64,000 nt of DNA from Rhizobium sp. G21 (GCF_014158035.1 NZ_JACFXW010000001.1:496001-560000), one strand, 5' to 3'; positions 8,880 to 19,970 are shown, numbered from the stretch's first letter. Translations and numbers: made by a program. Notes: generated from the sequence alone by a model not told the origin.

Positions 8880-9995
8880 TTACGCCGCGAGTGCGGATTC
8901 GGGAGCATGCAGCTCGTAGCCGAGCGCTTCGGCGACGGCGGCGTTGGTGATCTTGCCCTTGTGGACGTTGAGGCCGTTGCGCAGATGCTTGTCGGCGAGG
9001 ATGGCGGCGACGCCCTTGTCGGCGAGCGCCAGGCCATGGCCGATCGTGGCGTTGTTCAGCGCATGCGCCGACGTCACCGGCACGGCGCCGGGCATATTGG
9101 CGACGCAGTAATGGATGATGCCGTCGACTTCATAGGTCGGGTCGGAATGGGTGGTGGCGTGCGACGTCTCGAAGCAGCCGCCCTGGTCGATGGCGACGTC
9201 GACGATGACGGCGCCCTTCTTCATGCCGCCGAGCATCTTGCGGGTGACGAGCTTCGGAGCTGCAGCACCCGGGATCAGCACCGCGCCGATCACCAGATCC
9301 GCCTGGAAGACTTCGCTTTCCAGCGCGTCGATCGAGGAGAAGCGGGTGTGGACATGGCCGTTGAAGATATCGTCGAGCTGGCGCAGACGCGGCAGCGAGC
9401 GGTCGAGAATGGTCACATCGGCGCCGAGGCCGACCGCCATGCGGGCGGCATGCAGGCCGACGACGCCGCCGCCGATCACCACGACCTTGCCCGGCAGCAC
9501 GCCCGGCACGCCGCCGAGCAGCACGCCGCGGCCGCCATTGGCCTTCTGCAGCGAGAAGGCGCCGGCCTGGATCGACAGGCGACCGGCCACTTCCGACATC
9601 GGCGCGAGCAGCGGCAGGCCGCCGCGCTCGTCGGTGACGGTTTCATAGGCGACAGCGGTGACGCCGGAGGCGATGAGGCCCTTGGTCTGTTCCGGATCCG
9701 GAGCCAGGTGCAGATAGGTATAGAGGATCTGGCCTTCACGGAGCTGCGCCCACTCCGACGGCTGCGGCTCCTTCACCTTCACGATCATGTCGGAATTGGC
9801 GAAGACGTCGGCAGCCGTGGCGGCGATCTTGGCGCCGGCGGCCTGATAATCCGCGTCGCTTGCGCCGATGCCCGCGCCGGCATTGGTTTCCACCAGCACG
9901 CTATGGCCATGCGCGACATATTCGCGGACCGAAGCCGGCGTGAGGCCGACGCGATATTCGTGATTCTTGATTTCCTTGGGGCAGCCGACGCGCAT
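8880..9995 (-). CDS. ald: Alanine dehydrogenase
   Basis: 371 residues, the standard length. NAD-dependent, interconverting L-alanine and pyruvate plus ammonia. Starts [20 protein letters not shown], with the catalytic Lys/His region VKVKEPQ and HLAPD, and the NAD-binding fold [20 protein letters not shown] near residue 170. ATG at 9995 with AAGGGAA upstream. It is divergent from an Lrp/AsnC regulator at 10151; this pairing is typical for alanine catabolism control in alphaproteobacteria. Confidence 0.95.
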   Translation of the reverse strand: MRVGCPKEIKNHEYRVGLTPASVREYVAHGHSVLVETNAGAGIGASDADYQAAGAKIAATAADVFANSDMIVKVKEPQPSEWAQLREGQILYTYLHLAPDPEQTKGLIASGVTAVAYETVTDERGGLPLLAPMSEVAGRLSIQAGAFSLQKANGGRGVLLGGVPGVLPGKVVVIGGGVVGLHAARMAVGLGADVTILDRSLPRLRQLDDIFNGHVHTRFSSIDALESEVFQADLVIGAVLIPGAAAPKLVTRKMLGGMKKGAVIVDVAIDQGGCFETSHATTHSDPTYEVDGIIHYCVANMPGAVPVTSAHALNNATIGHGLALADKGVAAILADKHLRNGLNVHKGKITNAAVAEALGYELHAPESALAA

Positions 9996-10108
9996 GTGTA
10001 GTTCCCTTATTGCTTGAAGCGTGGAGCGGTTTTCGAATGCGCGAGATTTGACAGGATCATCCGGGAAATGTCCTTGCAAAATGGCGGCCCGCCGATCAAT
10101 TCTGTCGA

Positions 10109-10118
10109 AGAATATTCT
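10109..10118. promoter_or_regulatory. Palindrome in the ald-lrp intergenic region
   Basis: AGAATATTCT, a perfect 10-bp palindrome, 32 nt before the regulator start in the 155-bp divergent spacer. AT-rich dyads of this kind are common Lrp/AsnC binding cores. The assignment is inference from position. Confidence 0.4.
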
Positions 10119-10150
10119 GTTCAACAGATCATTTTTCGAAGGAATCTCCG

Positions 10151-10611
10151 ATGGAGAAACTCGACGGCACCGATCATTCGATTTTGCGGGTGCTAGAGCG
10201 CAATGGACGAATCTCCAACGCCGAACTCGCCGAGCGCGTCGGCCTCTCCCCTCCGCCTGTTCGCGGCGTCTGGACATCCTGGAAAAGTCGGGGGTGATCA
10301 GCGGCTATTACGCCCAGGTGTCGCATAAGGCGCTGGACTACAAGATGATGGTGATCGTCCACATCTCGCTGTCCGGCCAGTTCGCCAAAACGCTCAGCGA
10401 ATTCGAGGCGGCGGTCAAACTCTGCCCGAATGTGCTGGTCTGTTATCTGATGTCGGGAGAATACGACTACATCCTGCGCGTCGCCTGCAAGGATCTGGAG
10501 GACTACGAACGCGTCCACCGTGACTGGCTCTCGGCGCTGCCGCATGTGGTGAAGATCAATTCGAGCTTTGCGCTCCGGGAGATTATCGATCGGCCGAATG
10601 TGGGGATATGA
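10151..10611 (+). CDS. Lrp/AsnC family transcriptional regulator, probable ald regulator (frame slip)
   Basis: The start at ATG 10151 (AGGA upstream) gives [20 protein letters not shown] and [14 protein letters not shown], the Lrp helix-turn-helix. The frame then breaks at about 10256-10261; one added base gives [14 protein letters not shown] and joins the RAM ligand-binding domain ([19 protein letters not shown], then [17 protein letters not shown]). The joined protein has about 153 residues, the usual size. Divergent from ald, so likely an alanine-responsive activator (AldR/PutR-like). The ligand is inferred from context. Confidence 0.85.
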
Positions 10612-10630
10612 GGTGATGGAGGATGGGCTT

Positions 10631-10672
10631 ACCCCTCTGTCCTGCCGGACATCTCCCCACAAGGGGGGGAGA
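10631..10672 (-). repeat. Interspersed palindromic repeat, copy A
   Basis: Contains CCCCTCTGTCCTGCCGGACA followed by TCTCCCC and a GGGGGGAGA arm, so it can fold on itself. The same unit is found inverted at 34774-34819. In copy A it is followed (10681-10770) by two further hairpin-forming GC-rich blocks (GGCGCCC...GGGGCGCC and CCCCTCCCC...GGGGTTTGGGG). It lies in the non-coding gap between lrp and DUF934. Such mosaic repeats are common in Hyphomicrobiales intergenic regions. Confidence 0.65.
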
Positions 10673-10786
10673 GGACTCTCGGCGCCCAAATGCCTCCATT
10701 GGGGCGCCGGCGGAGCGGCAAATTAAGCCCCTCCCCTTGTGGGAAGGGGTTTGGGGCGGGGTCATCATCCAGCGCCGCTGAGCGAC

Positions 10787-11281
10787 TCAGTTCACCCGCC
10801 GCCAGCTATACCCGCCCTCTTTATCCGCGGGCCTTGCCGTCGGCTGATAATGATTGCGAATCCCCGGCAACCGCCCTTCCGACAGCCGCTGAATCGCCGT
10901 CGCATTGGTCACCGCAAAGCTCGTGACCCCACAGCGCAGCATCAGCGGCAGTGGATCGATCAGCACGTCGCCGACCGCGCGGATCTCGCCTTCATAGCCG
11001 AGCCGGCGCAGCAGCGACGCATGGCTGAAGCCGCGGCCGTCGCTATAGGCCGGGAAAGACACGGCGATCAGCGCGATCCTGTCGAAATGCGGCGCGAGCG
11101 CCTTCACATCGTCCGCCGGCGCGATCAGCACGCCGAGACCGGTTTCGCCCGCTTCGGCCTTTTCGAGAAAATCCGCCAGCGGCAGGATCGGTTTTTCATT
11201 CGAGCCGGCCTTGGTTTCCTCGGTCTCGATCACCCAGGGATCGTCGCTGACAAAGCCGTTTTCGTTCCAGATCTTGGTCAT
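10787..11281 (-). CDS. DUF934 family protein of the sulfite reduction operon
   Basis: 164 residues. DUF934 proteins are found next to cysI or cysH in proteobacteria and are thought to assist assimilatory sulfite reduction; the biochemical role is unknown. Sequence features: LGVLIAPADDVKALAPHFDR and FPAYSDGRGFSHASLLRR, a conserved pair of blocks. No membrane segments. It follows cysI by 10 nt on the same strand and is the last gene of the cysG-DUF2849-cysI-DUF934 operon. Confidence 0.85.
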   Translation of the reverse strand: MTKIWNENGFVSDDPWVIETEETKAGSNEKPILPLADFLEKAEAGETGLGVLIAPADDVKALAPHFDRIALIAVSFPAYSDGRGFSHASLLRRLGYEGEIRAVGDVLIDPLPLMLRCGVTSFAVTNATAIQRLSEGRLPGIRNHYQPTARPADKEGGYSWRRVN

Positions 11282-11291
11282 CGGACTCTCC

Positions 11292-12962
<1,671 letters not shown>

Positions 12963-12990
12963 GCTGATATCCCTAAGCTCGGAAGGCCGT

Positions 12991-13269
12991 TCAGGCGGCG
13001 TAGTCGATGGTCGGGCCTTCGGCCCGGATGCGTTCGCGCAGGCGCAGCGGACGAATGGCCCCATCGACTTCTTCGATGTCGATCAGGTTGACGTCCACCA
13101 CCAAATTGGCCGCGAAAGCCTGCTTGCCGATGGCCTCGAGCCGGGCGGCGGTCTCCTTGTCGCGGGCGATCTCGGCGCGCTCTATCGTCAGGCTCCACTG
13201 ACCGTCGACATCATACCAGACGACGACGCCGTCGGTCAGGCGGTTGGCGGTCAAAATCTGCAAACTCAT
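12991..13269 (-). CDS. DUF2849 domain protein
   Basis: 92-residue protein, opening MSLQILTANRLTDGVVVWYD, the DUF2849 signature. Function unknown; it is regularly encoded between cysG and cysI in alphaproteobacteria. Start ATG at 13269, one base after the cysG stop (TGA G ATG), with GGGAG 6 nt upstream inside the cysG end: translation is probably coupled. Confidence 0.88.
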   Translation of the reverse strand: MSLQILTANRLTDGVVVWYDVDGQWSLTIERAEIARDKETAARLEAIGKQAFAANLVVDVNLIDIEEVDGAIRPLRLRERIRAEGPTIDYAA

Positions 13270-13270
13270 C

Positions 13271-14707
13271 TCATGCTCCCACACGTTCGGCCAGATGCCG
13301 CTCTCTGGAAAGGAGCGGCGTCGAATTGTCAAGATTGGCGCCGGCCACGGCGTCGCCGATGATCACCATCACCGGTCCCGTCAGATCGTCGCGGCTGTCG
13401 AGCGACGGCAGGTCGGCCAGCACGCCATGCATCAGGCGCCGGTCGCGGCGGCTGGCGTTTTCGATCACCGCAACGGTCGTCTCTGCGGGAATGCCGGCGA
13501 CCATCAGCCGTTCGGCGACGGAAGCCGCCACGCTGCGGCCCATATAGACGGCGATCGTCGCGCCCGAAACCGCGAGCCGCGCCCAATCGGGCAGCACGTC
13601 GCCGGCGAGATCATGGCCAGTGGTGAAAATCAGCGAGGAGGCGACGCCGCGCAGCGTCAGCGGCAGTTCGAAATCGGCGGCGGCGGCGAAGGCCGAGGTG
13701 ATGCCCGGCACGATCTCGTAGGACACGCCCGCTTCTCTCAAAGCCGCCATTTCCTCGCCCGCACGGCCATAGACCAGCGGATCGCCGGATTTCAGCCGCA
13801 CCACGCGCTTGCCCGCACGACCCAATTCGACCAGCAGGTCGTTGATCTCTTTCTGGGATTTCGAATGACAGCCCTTGCGCTTGCCCACGGAAATGCGCTC
13901 GGCGTCGCGCCGGCCCATATCGACGACGGCCTGCGGCACCAGCGCGTCATAGACCAGAACATCGGCTTCCATCATCACCCGCTGGGCCCGCAGCGTCAGC
14001 AGATCTTCGGCGCCAGGGCCCGCGCCCACCAGCCAGACATGGCCGCCGATGCCGTCGATGCTTTTCAGCAGACGCTTGGCTTCGCGCTTCGCCTGTGAGA
14101 CTTCGCCATTCTGCATGGCGTCGGCGACATCGCCGGAGAAGAACCGCTTCCAGAACATCCGCCGCGGCGAACCCTTGGGCAGCACATGCTCGACGACACC
14201 GCGATAGACCATGGCGAGCCGCGCCAACCGCCCGAGTGATGGCGACAGCATCTGATCGACCTGGGCGCGGATCATCTGGCCGAGCACGGGGCCTGCGCCC
14301 TCCGTGCCGATCGCCACCGCCACAGGCGCGCGGTTGACGAGCGCCGGCGTATAGAAATCGCATTGATCCGGCTGGTCCACGGCGTTCGCCGGGATCTTCA
14401 GCGCCCGCGCCGCCGCCACGATGGCCCGATCCTCGGCCGCATCGCCTGTCGCCCCGAACACCAGCGTCGCGCCTTCGATCAGCGACGGCTCGAAAGCCTG
14501 GGCGACATGCCGGACGCCGTTGGCGCGGACGAGCTCCATAAGCTCGGCCTCGGGCGCATCCGCAATCAGCGTGATCTTCGCGCGCGTATTCAGCAGCAGG
14601 CGCACTTTCGCCAGCGTCTCGTCGCCATTGCCGACAACGGCCACGTCGCGATCCTCTACGCGGAAGAACGCCGGAAACACCCCGAGCTGATCGTCGCGAT
14701 CCTTCAT
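13271..14707 (-). CDS. cysG: Sirohaem synthase (multifunctional CysG)
   Basis: 478 residues with the full three-activity layout. N-terminal precorrin-2 dehydrogenase/ferrochelatase (VFPAFFRVEDRDVAVVGNGD, here with the Rossmann motif), then a SUMT uroporphyrinogen-III methyltransferase domain (HVWLVGAGPGAEDLLTLRA, VVRLKSGDPLVYGRAGEE, VVPGI-type loop EIVPGITSAFAAA). It makes sirohaem from uroporphyrinogen III, the cofactor of CysI encoded in the same operon. ATG at 14707. First gene of the minus-strand operon; its promoter must lie in 14708-14895. Confidence 0.94.
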   Translation of the reverse strand: MKDRDDQLGVFPAFFRVEDRDVAVVGNGDETLAKVRLLLNTRAKITLIADAPEAELMELVRANGVRHVAQAFEPSLIEGATLVFGATGDAAEDRAIVAAARALKIPANAVDQPDQCDFYTPALVNRAPVAVAIGTEGAGPVLGQMIRAQVDQMLSPSLGRLARLAMVYRGVVEHVLPKGSPRRMFWKRFFSGDVADAMQNGEVSQAKREAKRLLKSIDGIGGHVWLVGAGPGAEDLLTLRAQRVMMEADVLVYDALVPQAVVDMGRRDAERISVGKRKGCHSKSQKEINDLLVELGRAGKRVVRLKSGDPLVYGRAGEEMAALREAGVSYEIVPGITSAFAAAADFELPLTLRGVASSLIFTTGHDLAGDVLPDWARLAVSGATIAVYMGRSVAASVAERLMVAGIPAETTVAVIENASRRDRRLMHGVLADLPSLDSRDDLTGPVMVIIGDAVAGANLDNSTPLLSRERHLAERVGA

Positions 14708-14851
14708 CTGCCCACCCTTCTCAAGAGCCTGCACTATCCTTCGCAAACCGGCAAAAGAAAAGGAACATAAATCCCGTGAGGGCCAATCGGCCACATTCTT
14801 TTCCTCGCATTTCCAACAGGCTGAGCATTTCCGTTCACGCGGCTGAACCCA

Positions 14852-14868
14852 GCCGGTTGCAAACCGGC
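14852..14868. promoter_or_regulatory. Probable ParDE operator
   Basis: Inverted repeat GCCGGTT-GCA-AACCGGC, 27 nt before the antitoxin ATG. It overlaps TTGCAA (14857-14862), which with TATCCT 16 nt later could be the parDE promoter. The 14-base word GCAAACCGGCAAAA here (14859-14872) recurs exactly at 14743-14756, in front of cysG. An autoregulatory operator is the expected element for a type II antitoxin; binding is inferred. Confidence 0.5.
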
Positions 14869-14895
14869 AAAACCGGCCTATCCTGAGGGGAAAGG

Positions 14896-15099
14896 ATGAA
14901 GGCCATGGACACTCCGGAAGCAAAGCCCGCAGAGGCGGAAGAAAGCTACGACGCCTGGTTCCGCCGCAAGGTGCAGGAGGCGCTCGACATCGCCGAAAGC
15001 CCGGATGCGGTGTGGATCCCTCATGAGGAGGTCGAGAGGGATTGGGCGGCCCAGCGGGCGGAAATTCTGTCCTTAATGCAGCCGAAGCGGGCAAAATGA
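14896..15099 (+). CDS. ParD/CopG-like antitoxin of a ParDE-type system
   Basis: 67-residue acidic protein, MKAMDTPEAKPAEAEESYDA then WFRRKVQEALDIAES, with a C-terminal helix ERDWAAQRAEILSLMQPK. The layout (short antitoxin with RKKVQEAL-type helix and ending VERDWAARRA) matches antitoxins of the stability protein StbD/ParD group. It overlaps the toxin start by 4 nt (ATGA). Another in-frame ATG lies at 14905. Confidence 0.75.
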   Translation: MKAMDTPEAKPAEAEESYDAWFRRKVQEALDIAESPDAVWIPHEEVERDWAAQRAEILSLMQPKRAK

Positions 15100-15383
15100 A
15101 ACTGATCTGGCTCGCGCAAGCCCGTCGTGAGCGCCAGAACCAGATGACCTATCTTGCCCATCGAAATCCTCAGGCTGCGGCTGACGTCGGCGACCGCCTG
15201 ATGCGCGCAGTGCGAATGCTCACCCTCTTTCCCGAAAGCGGACGGATAGGACGGCTGCGCCACACCCGAGAACTCGTCGTCCCACAAACGCCGTTCATCG
15301 TCATCTACCGGCTGTCGCCGTCCGGTGACGAGATCCACATCCTTCGCCTGCTCCACTCTGCCCAGAAATGGCCCCCGGAATAA
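15096..15383 (+). CDS. ParE/RelE family toxin
   Basis: 95 residues. LIWLAQARRERQNQMTYLAH, RIGRLRHTRELVV and TPFIVIYRLSP are the classic ParE/RelE fold blocks; the conserved Arg and Tyr near the C terminus (FIVIYRLSP) are present. ParE members poison DNA gyrase while RelE members cut mRNA; sequence alone does not decide. The ATG at 15096 overlaps the antitoxin stop. Complete and probably functional. Confidence 0.85.
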   Translation: MKLIWLAQARRERQNQMTYLAHRNPQAAADVGDRLMRAVRMLTLFPESGRIGRLRHTRELVVPQTPFIVIYRLSPSGDEIHILRLLHSAQKWPPE

Positions 15384-15463
15384 TCTGTTCGTGAGGCCTC
15401 CGGGCAACTTCCCTTTGCGTCTGCGAACCGCTAAAGTTCCCGGGAAACCTTCTGGAGCGCTTC

Positions 15464-16063
15464 ATGTTCGGCTACGATCCCACCGCCCTCGCCTCTCGCC
15501 TGCTGTCCGTGATGGAAAACGACATCATTCCGCTAACGCGACGTGGTGTGGAGGCTGGCAACAAGGTGTTTGGCGCGGCGCTTCTGCGCAAGTCCGACCT
15601 GTCGCTGGTGCTGGCCGAGACCAACAACGAGACGGAAAACCCGCTCTGGCACGGCGAAGTCCACACACTGAAGCGCTTCTATGAAATGGCGGAGCGGCCA
15701 AACACGAAGGACCTGATCTTCCTCTCCACCCATGAGCCCTGCAGCATGTGCATGTCGGCGATCACCTGGGCGGGCTTTGACAATTTCACCTATTTCTTCA
15801 GCTATGAAGACAGCCGCGACGCCTTCGCCATTCCCCATGATTTGAAGATCCTCAAGGAGGTGTTCGGGCTGGAGCCGGGCGGATATCGCAAGTCCAACGC
15901 CTTCTGGAATTGCTTCTCCCTGCCCGAAATGGCGGCTGCCGAAGAAAACCCCGACGAGAAGGCTGGCTTCTTCGCCCGCATCGACGCGATCAAGGCGAGC
16001 TATGCCGAACTCTCCGACATCTATCAGGCCTCCAAGGCCGACAACGACATCCCGCTGAACTGA
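15464..16063 (+). CDS. Zinc-dependent nucleoside/nucleotide deaminase
   Basis: 199 residues of the cytidine/deoxycytidylate deaminase fold. The zinc site and catalytic Glu are in LWHGEVHTL (HxE) and HEPCSMCMSAITWAG (PCxxC). The extended C-terminal part (DAFAIPHDLKILKEVFGLEP) is unlike TadA or CMP deaminases and matches a family of larger nucleoside deaminases of uncertain substrate. ATG at 15464 with GGAG upstream. It is 1 base before mazG, so the two nucleotide-metabolism genes are likely coupled. Confidence 0.85.
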   Translation: MFGYDPTALASRLLSVMENDIIPLTRRGVEAGNKVFGAALLRKSDLSLVLAETNNETENPLWHGEVHTLKRFYEMAERPNTKDLIFLSTHEPCSMCMSAITWAGFDNFTYFFSYEDSRDAFAIPHDLKILKEVFGLEPGGYRKSNAFWNCFSLPEMAAAEENPDEKAGFFARIDAIKASYAELSDIYQASKADNDIPLN

Positions 16064-16064
16064 C

Positions 16065-16898
16065 ATGACCCCGTCCAAGGATATCGACCGCCTGCTGGAG
16101 ATCATGGCGGCGCTCAGAACCCCGGTCACCGGCTGCCCCTGGGATCTCGAACAGGATTTCGACAGCATCAAGCCTTACACGCTGGAAGAGGCCTATGAGG
16201 TCGCCGACGCCATCGAGCGCAAGGATCTCGATGATCTGCGCGATGAACTCGGCGATCTCCTGCTGCAGGTCGTCTTTCACGCCCGCATGGCCGAGGAGCT
16301 CGGCGAATTTTCCTTCGGCGACGTGGTCGAGGCCATCACCTCCAAGATGATCCGCCGCCACCCGCATGTCTTCGCCGTCTCCGAGGCCGACAATCCCCAG
16401 AAGGTCAAGAAACAGTGGGACGAGATCAAGGCTGAGGAAAAGCGCGAAAAAGCGGCCCGCCGCGCCCGCCGCGGCATCGTCGAGGATTTCAAGGCCGGGC
16501 TGCTCGGCCAAGTCGACCGCGCCCAGCCTGCTCTCACCGAAGCCTTGAAACTGCAGAAACAGGCGGCGAAGGTCGGCTTCGACTGGTCCGACGCCGAGCC
16601 GATCCTCGACAAGATCGAGGAGGAGATCGGCGAGTTACGCGAGGCGATCAAGGCGGGCCGGCGCGACAGGATCGCCGATGAACTCGGCGACCTGATCTTC
16701 GCCGTCGTCAATATCGGCCGCCATGTCGACACCGATCCGGAAATGGCGTTGCGCGGCACCAACACGAAATTCCGCCGCCGCTTCCGCCATATCGAAACCA
16801 GCCTGGAGCAGGCCGCCGAAAGCCTGGAGGACGCGAGCCTCGAGCGGATGGAAGAGCTCTGGGTCGAGGCGAAACGCCAGGAAAAAGCCGGGGACTGA
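16065..16898 (+). CDS. mazG: Nucleoside triphosphate pyrophosphohydrolase
   Basis: 277 residues, two MazG domains in tandem as usual. Each carries the EExxE-12-ExxD metal site: YTLEEAYEVADAIE then LRDELGDLLLQVVFHARM near residue 60, and EEIGELREAIK then IADELGDLIFAVVNIGRH near residue 210. It hydrolyses NTPs to NMP and pyrophosphate, with housekeeping and stress roles. ATG at 16065, one base after the deaminase stop. It converges with the GGDEF gene without spacing. Confidence 0.94.
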   Translation: MTPSKDIDRLLEIMAALRTPVTGCPWDLEQDFDSIKPYTLEEAYEVADAIERKDLDDLRDELGDLLLQVVFHARMAEELGEFSFGDVVEAITSKMIRRHPHVFAVSEADNPQKVKKQWDEIKAEEKREKAARRARRGIVEDFKAGLLGQVDRAQPALTEALKLQKQAAKVGFDWSDAEPILDKIEEEIGELREAIKAGRRDRIADELGDLIFAVVNIGRHVDTDPEMALRGTNTKFRRRFRHIETSLEQAAESLEDASLERMEELWVEAKRQEKAGD

Positions 16899-18155
16899 TC
16901 AGGCGGTTCGCGGCACGCCGTCGACCTGGTTGCGGCCGTTGGCCTTGGCCCGATACAGGCCCTGGTCGGCGGTGTCGATGAGCGAGCGCAACGAGTCCCC
17001 GCCCGCAGGCGCCGAGGCGACGCCGATGCTGATGGATACGGGCGCTCCTCCCGCAGTGACCTGCGCCTCGACGCGCTGCCGGAGGCGCTCTGCCGCATTG
17101 AGAGCGGCGTCTTCGCCGATACCCGGCATGAGGATCAGGAACTCTTCGCCGCCGAAGCGGAAAAGCTGGTCGACATCGTTGCGCAATCCGGATTTCAAGG
17201 CTTGCGCAATCGCCTTCAGCACCGCGTCGCCCTCGAGATGACCCAGGCGGTCATTGATCAGTTTGAAATGATCGACGTCGGCGATCAGCAGCGAGAGGTC
17301 CGCCGACATGTGCAGATGGCGCTGAATGAGAGACGGGCCGACTTCCTCGAGTCGCCCACGGTTCATCACCCCGGTCAGTGTATCCACGCCGCTTCGAGCC
17401 AGCAGCGCATCGTAGCGCTCCCGATAGGTGAGATCGGCGAAGACATCGGACGGAAAGCGTTTCTCCGTGGCGACCCCACTGGCGAAAAACCGGAAATACA
17501 CCGCTGCCAACACCGCATAAACACTTGCGAAAAAGCACTTGCCGAACAGGGTGGCCCAGAAGACGGACGCCGGCGCGTCGTAAAGGATGTGGAGCGCCGC
17601 ATAAAATCCAATCTGGTCGAACGCGAGCGCGAGCACGCTGGCGACCCACAGCCGGGGCGCGGGCGAACGCCCCATCCAGCGACCGAGCGCCTCGTAGAGA
17701 AGGATGACGCCCACGGCCTCGATATAGAGCAGCGCCGTGCCCCACACCATCAGGACGCCCATCTGATCGAGAAAGTCATTGTCCGGCATCGCGCCCGGCG
17801 CAAGGCCGTGCCCGGGATGGAGGCGCAGGATGAAGGCGAACAGCAGACAGATGAAATTGCCGCCGAGCAATCCGTAGATGAGCTGCCTGACGGTCGCGGC
17901 GTCCTCGCGGACATAGATCATCAGAATCATCGCCAGCTTGCCGCTGTAAAACAGGATGGAGCCCGGCGAGGCCATGCCGAACGGCGTCGTCACGTAAAAT
18001 CGGGCGGCGAGATAGGTCTCCAGAAAGTGCGCGACGCCGAGCACGGTCATCAGCACCCCTATCCCCAATCTCGCTCTCCAATGAAGGAGGCAGACAAGCA
18101 GCCCGAAATAGAGGCATGCCTCGAAAACCAGGATAAGCAGGTTCAGGACGTCCAT
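16899..18155 (-). CDS. Membrane-anchored diguanylate cyclase (GGDEF)
   Basis: 418 residues. About six to seven transmembrane helices in the first 240 residues (for example LLILVFEACLYFGLLVCLLH, LYIEAVGVILLYEAL), then a GGDEF domain with FRFGGEEFLILMPGIGEDA, an active GGEEF signature, and DVDHFKLINDRLGHLEGDA. It would make cyclic di-GMP at the inner membrane. I see no clear RxxD inhibitory site before the GGEEF. The sensor part is a generic membrane region, so the signal is unknown. Stop is adjacent to the mazG stop. Confidence 0.9.
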   Translation of the reverse strand: MDVLNLLILVFEACLYFGLLVCLLHWRARLGIGVLMTVLGVAHFLETYLAARFYVTTPFGMASPGSILFYSGKLAMILMIYVREDAATVRQLIYGLLGGNFICLLFAFILRLHPGHGLAPGAMPDNDFLDQMGVLMVWGTALLYIEAVGVILLYEALGRWMGRSPAPRLWVASVLALAFDQIGFYAALHILYDAPASVFWATLFGKCFFASVYAVLAAVYFRFFASGVATEKRFPSDVFADLTYRERYDALLARSGVDTLTGVMNRGRLEEVGPSLIQRHLHMSADLSLLIADVDHFKLINDRLGHLEGDAVLKAIAQALKSGLRNDVDQLFRFGGEEFLILMPGIGEDAALNAAERLRQRVEAQVTAGGAPVSISIGVASAPAGGDSLRSLIDTADQGLYRAKANGRNQVDGVPRTA

Positions 18156-18266
18156 GAAAATGGCCTACGAATGCATGTTGTCTCGCCGCAGCGATCCAAA
18201 AGAATCAGTCAATTGCCGGCAGTATCGATGCGCCGCAAAATAATTTAAATGTGAAACAGTCAAATT

Positions 18267-19694
18267 TTAGTAATTTTCGTCGTCGAGGCGCTTCTGGAAC
18301 AGCCCCAGCTGCCGATCGAGCAACGCGGCCTCGTTTTCAGACAGCCGAACATCGAGGCTGACCGTGCCGTCCTCATTGTCTTCGCGACCATCGACGATGG
18401 CGTTCTGATAGAGCCAGGGCAGGAGAGACAATTTGTCGACCGGCAGCACAACGGTGACTTCGGTCAGCACGCCGGAAAGGCGCTCGGAAATCATCGCCAG
18501 CAGGGCGTCCACACCCTCGCCGGTGACGGCCGATACGGCGTGGACATTCCGCGTGCTGTCGGCCTTGGATCTCAAAGCGTCATGGGTCTCGGGATCGAGC
18601 CTGTCGATCTTGTTCCAGACCTCGATGATACGCTTTTCCTGTTCGCTTTCCTCGATGCCGAGATCGGTCAGGATCCGCAAAACATCGGTCGCCTGCGCGC
18701 CGTTGTCGGGGTCGGACATGTCGCGCACATGCAGGATGAGATCGGCTTCGAGCACTTCCTCGAGCGTCGCCCGGAACGCCGCCACCAAATGGGTCGGCAG
18801 ATCGGATATGAAGCCGACGGTGTCGGACATGATGATCATGCGTCCCTGCGGCAAACGAATGCGCCGAAGCGTCGGATCGAGGGTCGCGAACAGCATATCC
18901 TCGGCCAGCACGCCCGCGCCGGTCAACCGGTTGAACAGTGTCGATTTGCCTGCATTGGTGTAGCCTGCCAGCGCCACGATCGGATGCGGAACCTTCTTGC
19001 GCTTGGCGCGGTGCAATTGCCGCGTCCGGCGAACCTGCTCCAGTTCGCGCTCCAGCTTGACGATCTTGTCCTGCAGGATCCGGCGGTCGGCTTCGATCTG
19101 GGTTTCGCCGGGACCGCCGAGAAAGCCCGCGCCGCCGCGCTGGCGTTCGAGATGGGTCCAGCTGCGCACCAGCCGGCCCTTCTGATAGTTGAGATGGGCG
19201 AGTTCGACCTGCAGCGAGCCTTCCTTGGTGGAGGCGCGGCGGCCGAAGATTTCCAGAATGAGCCCTGTGCGGTCGATGACCTTGGCGTTCCATTCCTTTT
19301 CGAGATTGCGCTGCTGCACGGGCGTCAGCGGATGATCGACGATCACCAAGCCCGCATTGCCATCATCCAGAAGCGTTCCGATTTCCTCGATCTTGCCGGA
19401 GCCGATCAGCGTCGCCGGCCGGGGCTGCGACACGGTGACCACCGCCGAGCCGGCGATGGTCAGATCGATCGCGCGGGCGAGGCCCATCGCTTCTTCGAGA
19501 CGACCCTCGCCGGTGCGCACGATCGCGCCGTCGCGCTCCGTGGATTTCAGCACCGGGACCACCACGACGCATCGCATCTGGTCGCGGCGCTTTTCCAGCT
19601 CCGGCCCCAGGGATTCGTGATTCACTTCGCGCTCGTTGATGTCGGTATCTCCGGAAATTCTGTCTGAAACGACAAGAAGGAGCGCAGGTTCCAA
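18267..19694 (-). CDS. hflX: GTPase HflX
   Basis: 475 residues. Ribosome-splitting GTPase induced by stress. The G1 motif is GYTNAGKSTLFN near residue 221, G3 DTVGF, and G4 NKID; HflX-specific features are GGPGETQIEADRR and a long Glu/Lys-rich linker helix. The start is a TTG at 19694 with AAGGAG 5 nt upstream; the first conserved segment is RCVVVVPVLKS about 40 residues later. It follows hfq by 33 nt on the same strand. Confidence 0.93.
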   Translation of the reverse strand: MEPALLLVVSDRISGDTDINEREVNHESLGPELEKRRDQMRCVVVVPVLKSTERDGAIVRTGEGRLEEAMGLARAIDLTIAGSAVVTVSQPRPATLIGSGKIEEIGTLLDDGNAGLVIVDHPLTPVQQRNLEKEWNAKVIDRTGLILEIFGRRASTKEGSLQVELAHLNYQKGRLVRSWTHLERQRGGAGFLGGPGETQIEADRRILQDKIVKLERELEQVRRTRQLHRAKRKKVPHPIVALAGYTNAGKSTLFNRLTGAGVLAEDMLFATLDPTLRRIRLPQGRMIIMSDTVGFISDLPTHLVAAFRATLEEVLEADLILHVRDMSDPDNGAQATDVLRILTDLGIEESEQEKRIIEVWNKIDRLDPETHDALRSKADSTRNVHAVSAVTGEGVDALLAMISERLSGVLTEVTVVLPVDKLSLLPWLYQNAIVDGREDNEDGTVSLDVRLSENEAALLDRQLGLFQKRLDDENY

Positions 19695-19727
19695 CCAGGC
19701 TCCTTGTCGCGGATAATGCGGCCTTCG

Positions 19728-19970
19728 TCAGCCGGCGTGTTCTTCGCCTTCGAACATCTGCACGGGAGAGCCCGGCATGATCGTCGAGATCGCATGCTTG
19801 TAGACGAGCTGGGAATGACCGTCACGACGCAGCAACACACAGAAATTGTCGAAAGACGTCACCACACCCGTCAGCTTGACGCCATTGATCAAAAAGATTG
19901 TCAGGGAAATTTTCTGCTTGCGGACCGTATTGAGAAACAAATCCTGCAGATTTTGAGAACGTTCAGCCAT
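19728..19970 (-). CDS. hfq: RNA chaperone Hfq
   Basis: 80 residues. Sm-like hexameric RNA chaperone that pairs small RNAs with mRNAs. Typical opening [20 protein letters not shown], Sm1 motif ([19 protein letters not shown]) and Sm2 (YKHAIST). In Hyphomicrobiales hfq (nrfA) sits downstream of ntrYX and upstream of hflX, as here. Confidence 0.97.
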   Translation of the reverse strand: MAERSQNLQDLFLNTVRKQKISLTIFLINGVKLTGVVTSFDNFCVLLRRDGHSQLVYKHAISTIMPGSPVQMFEGEEHAG

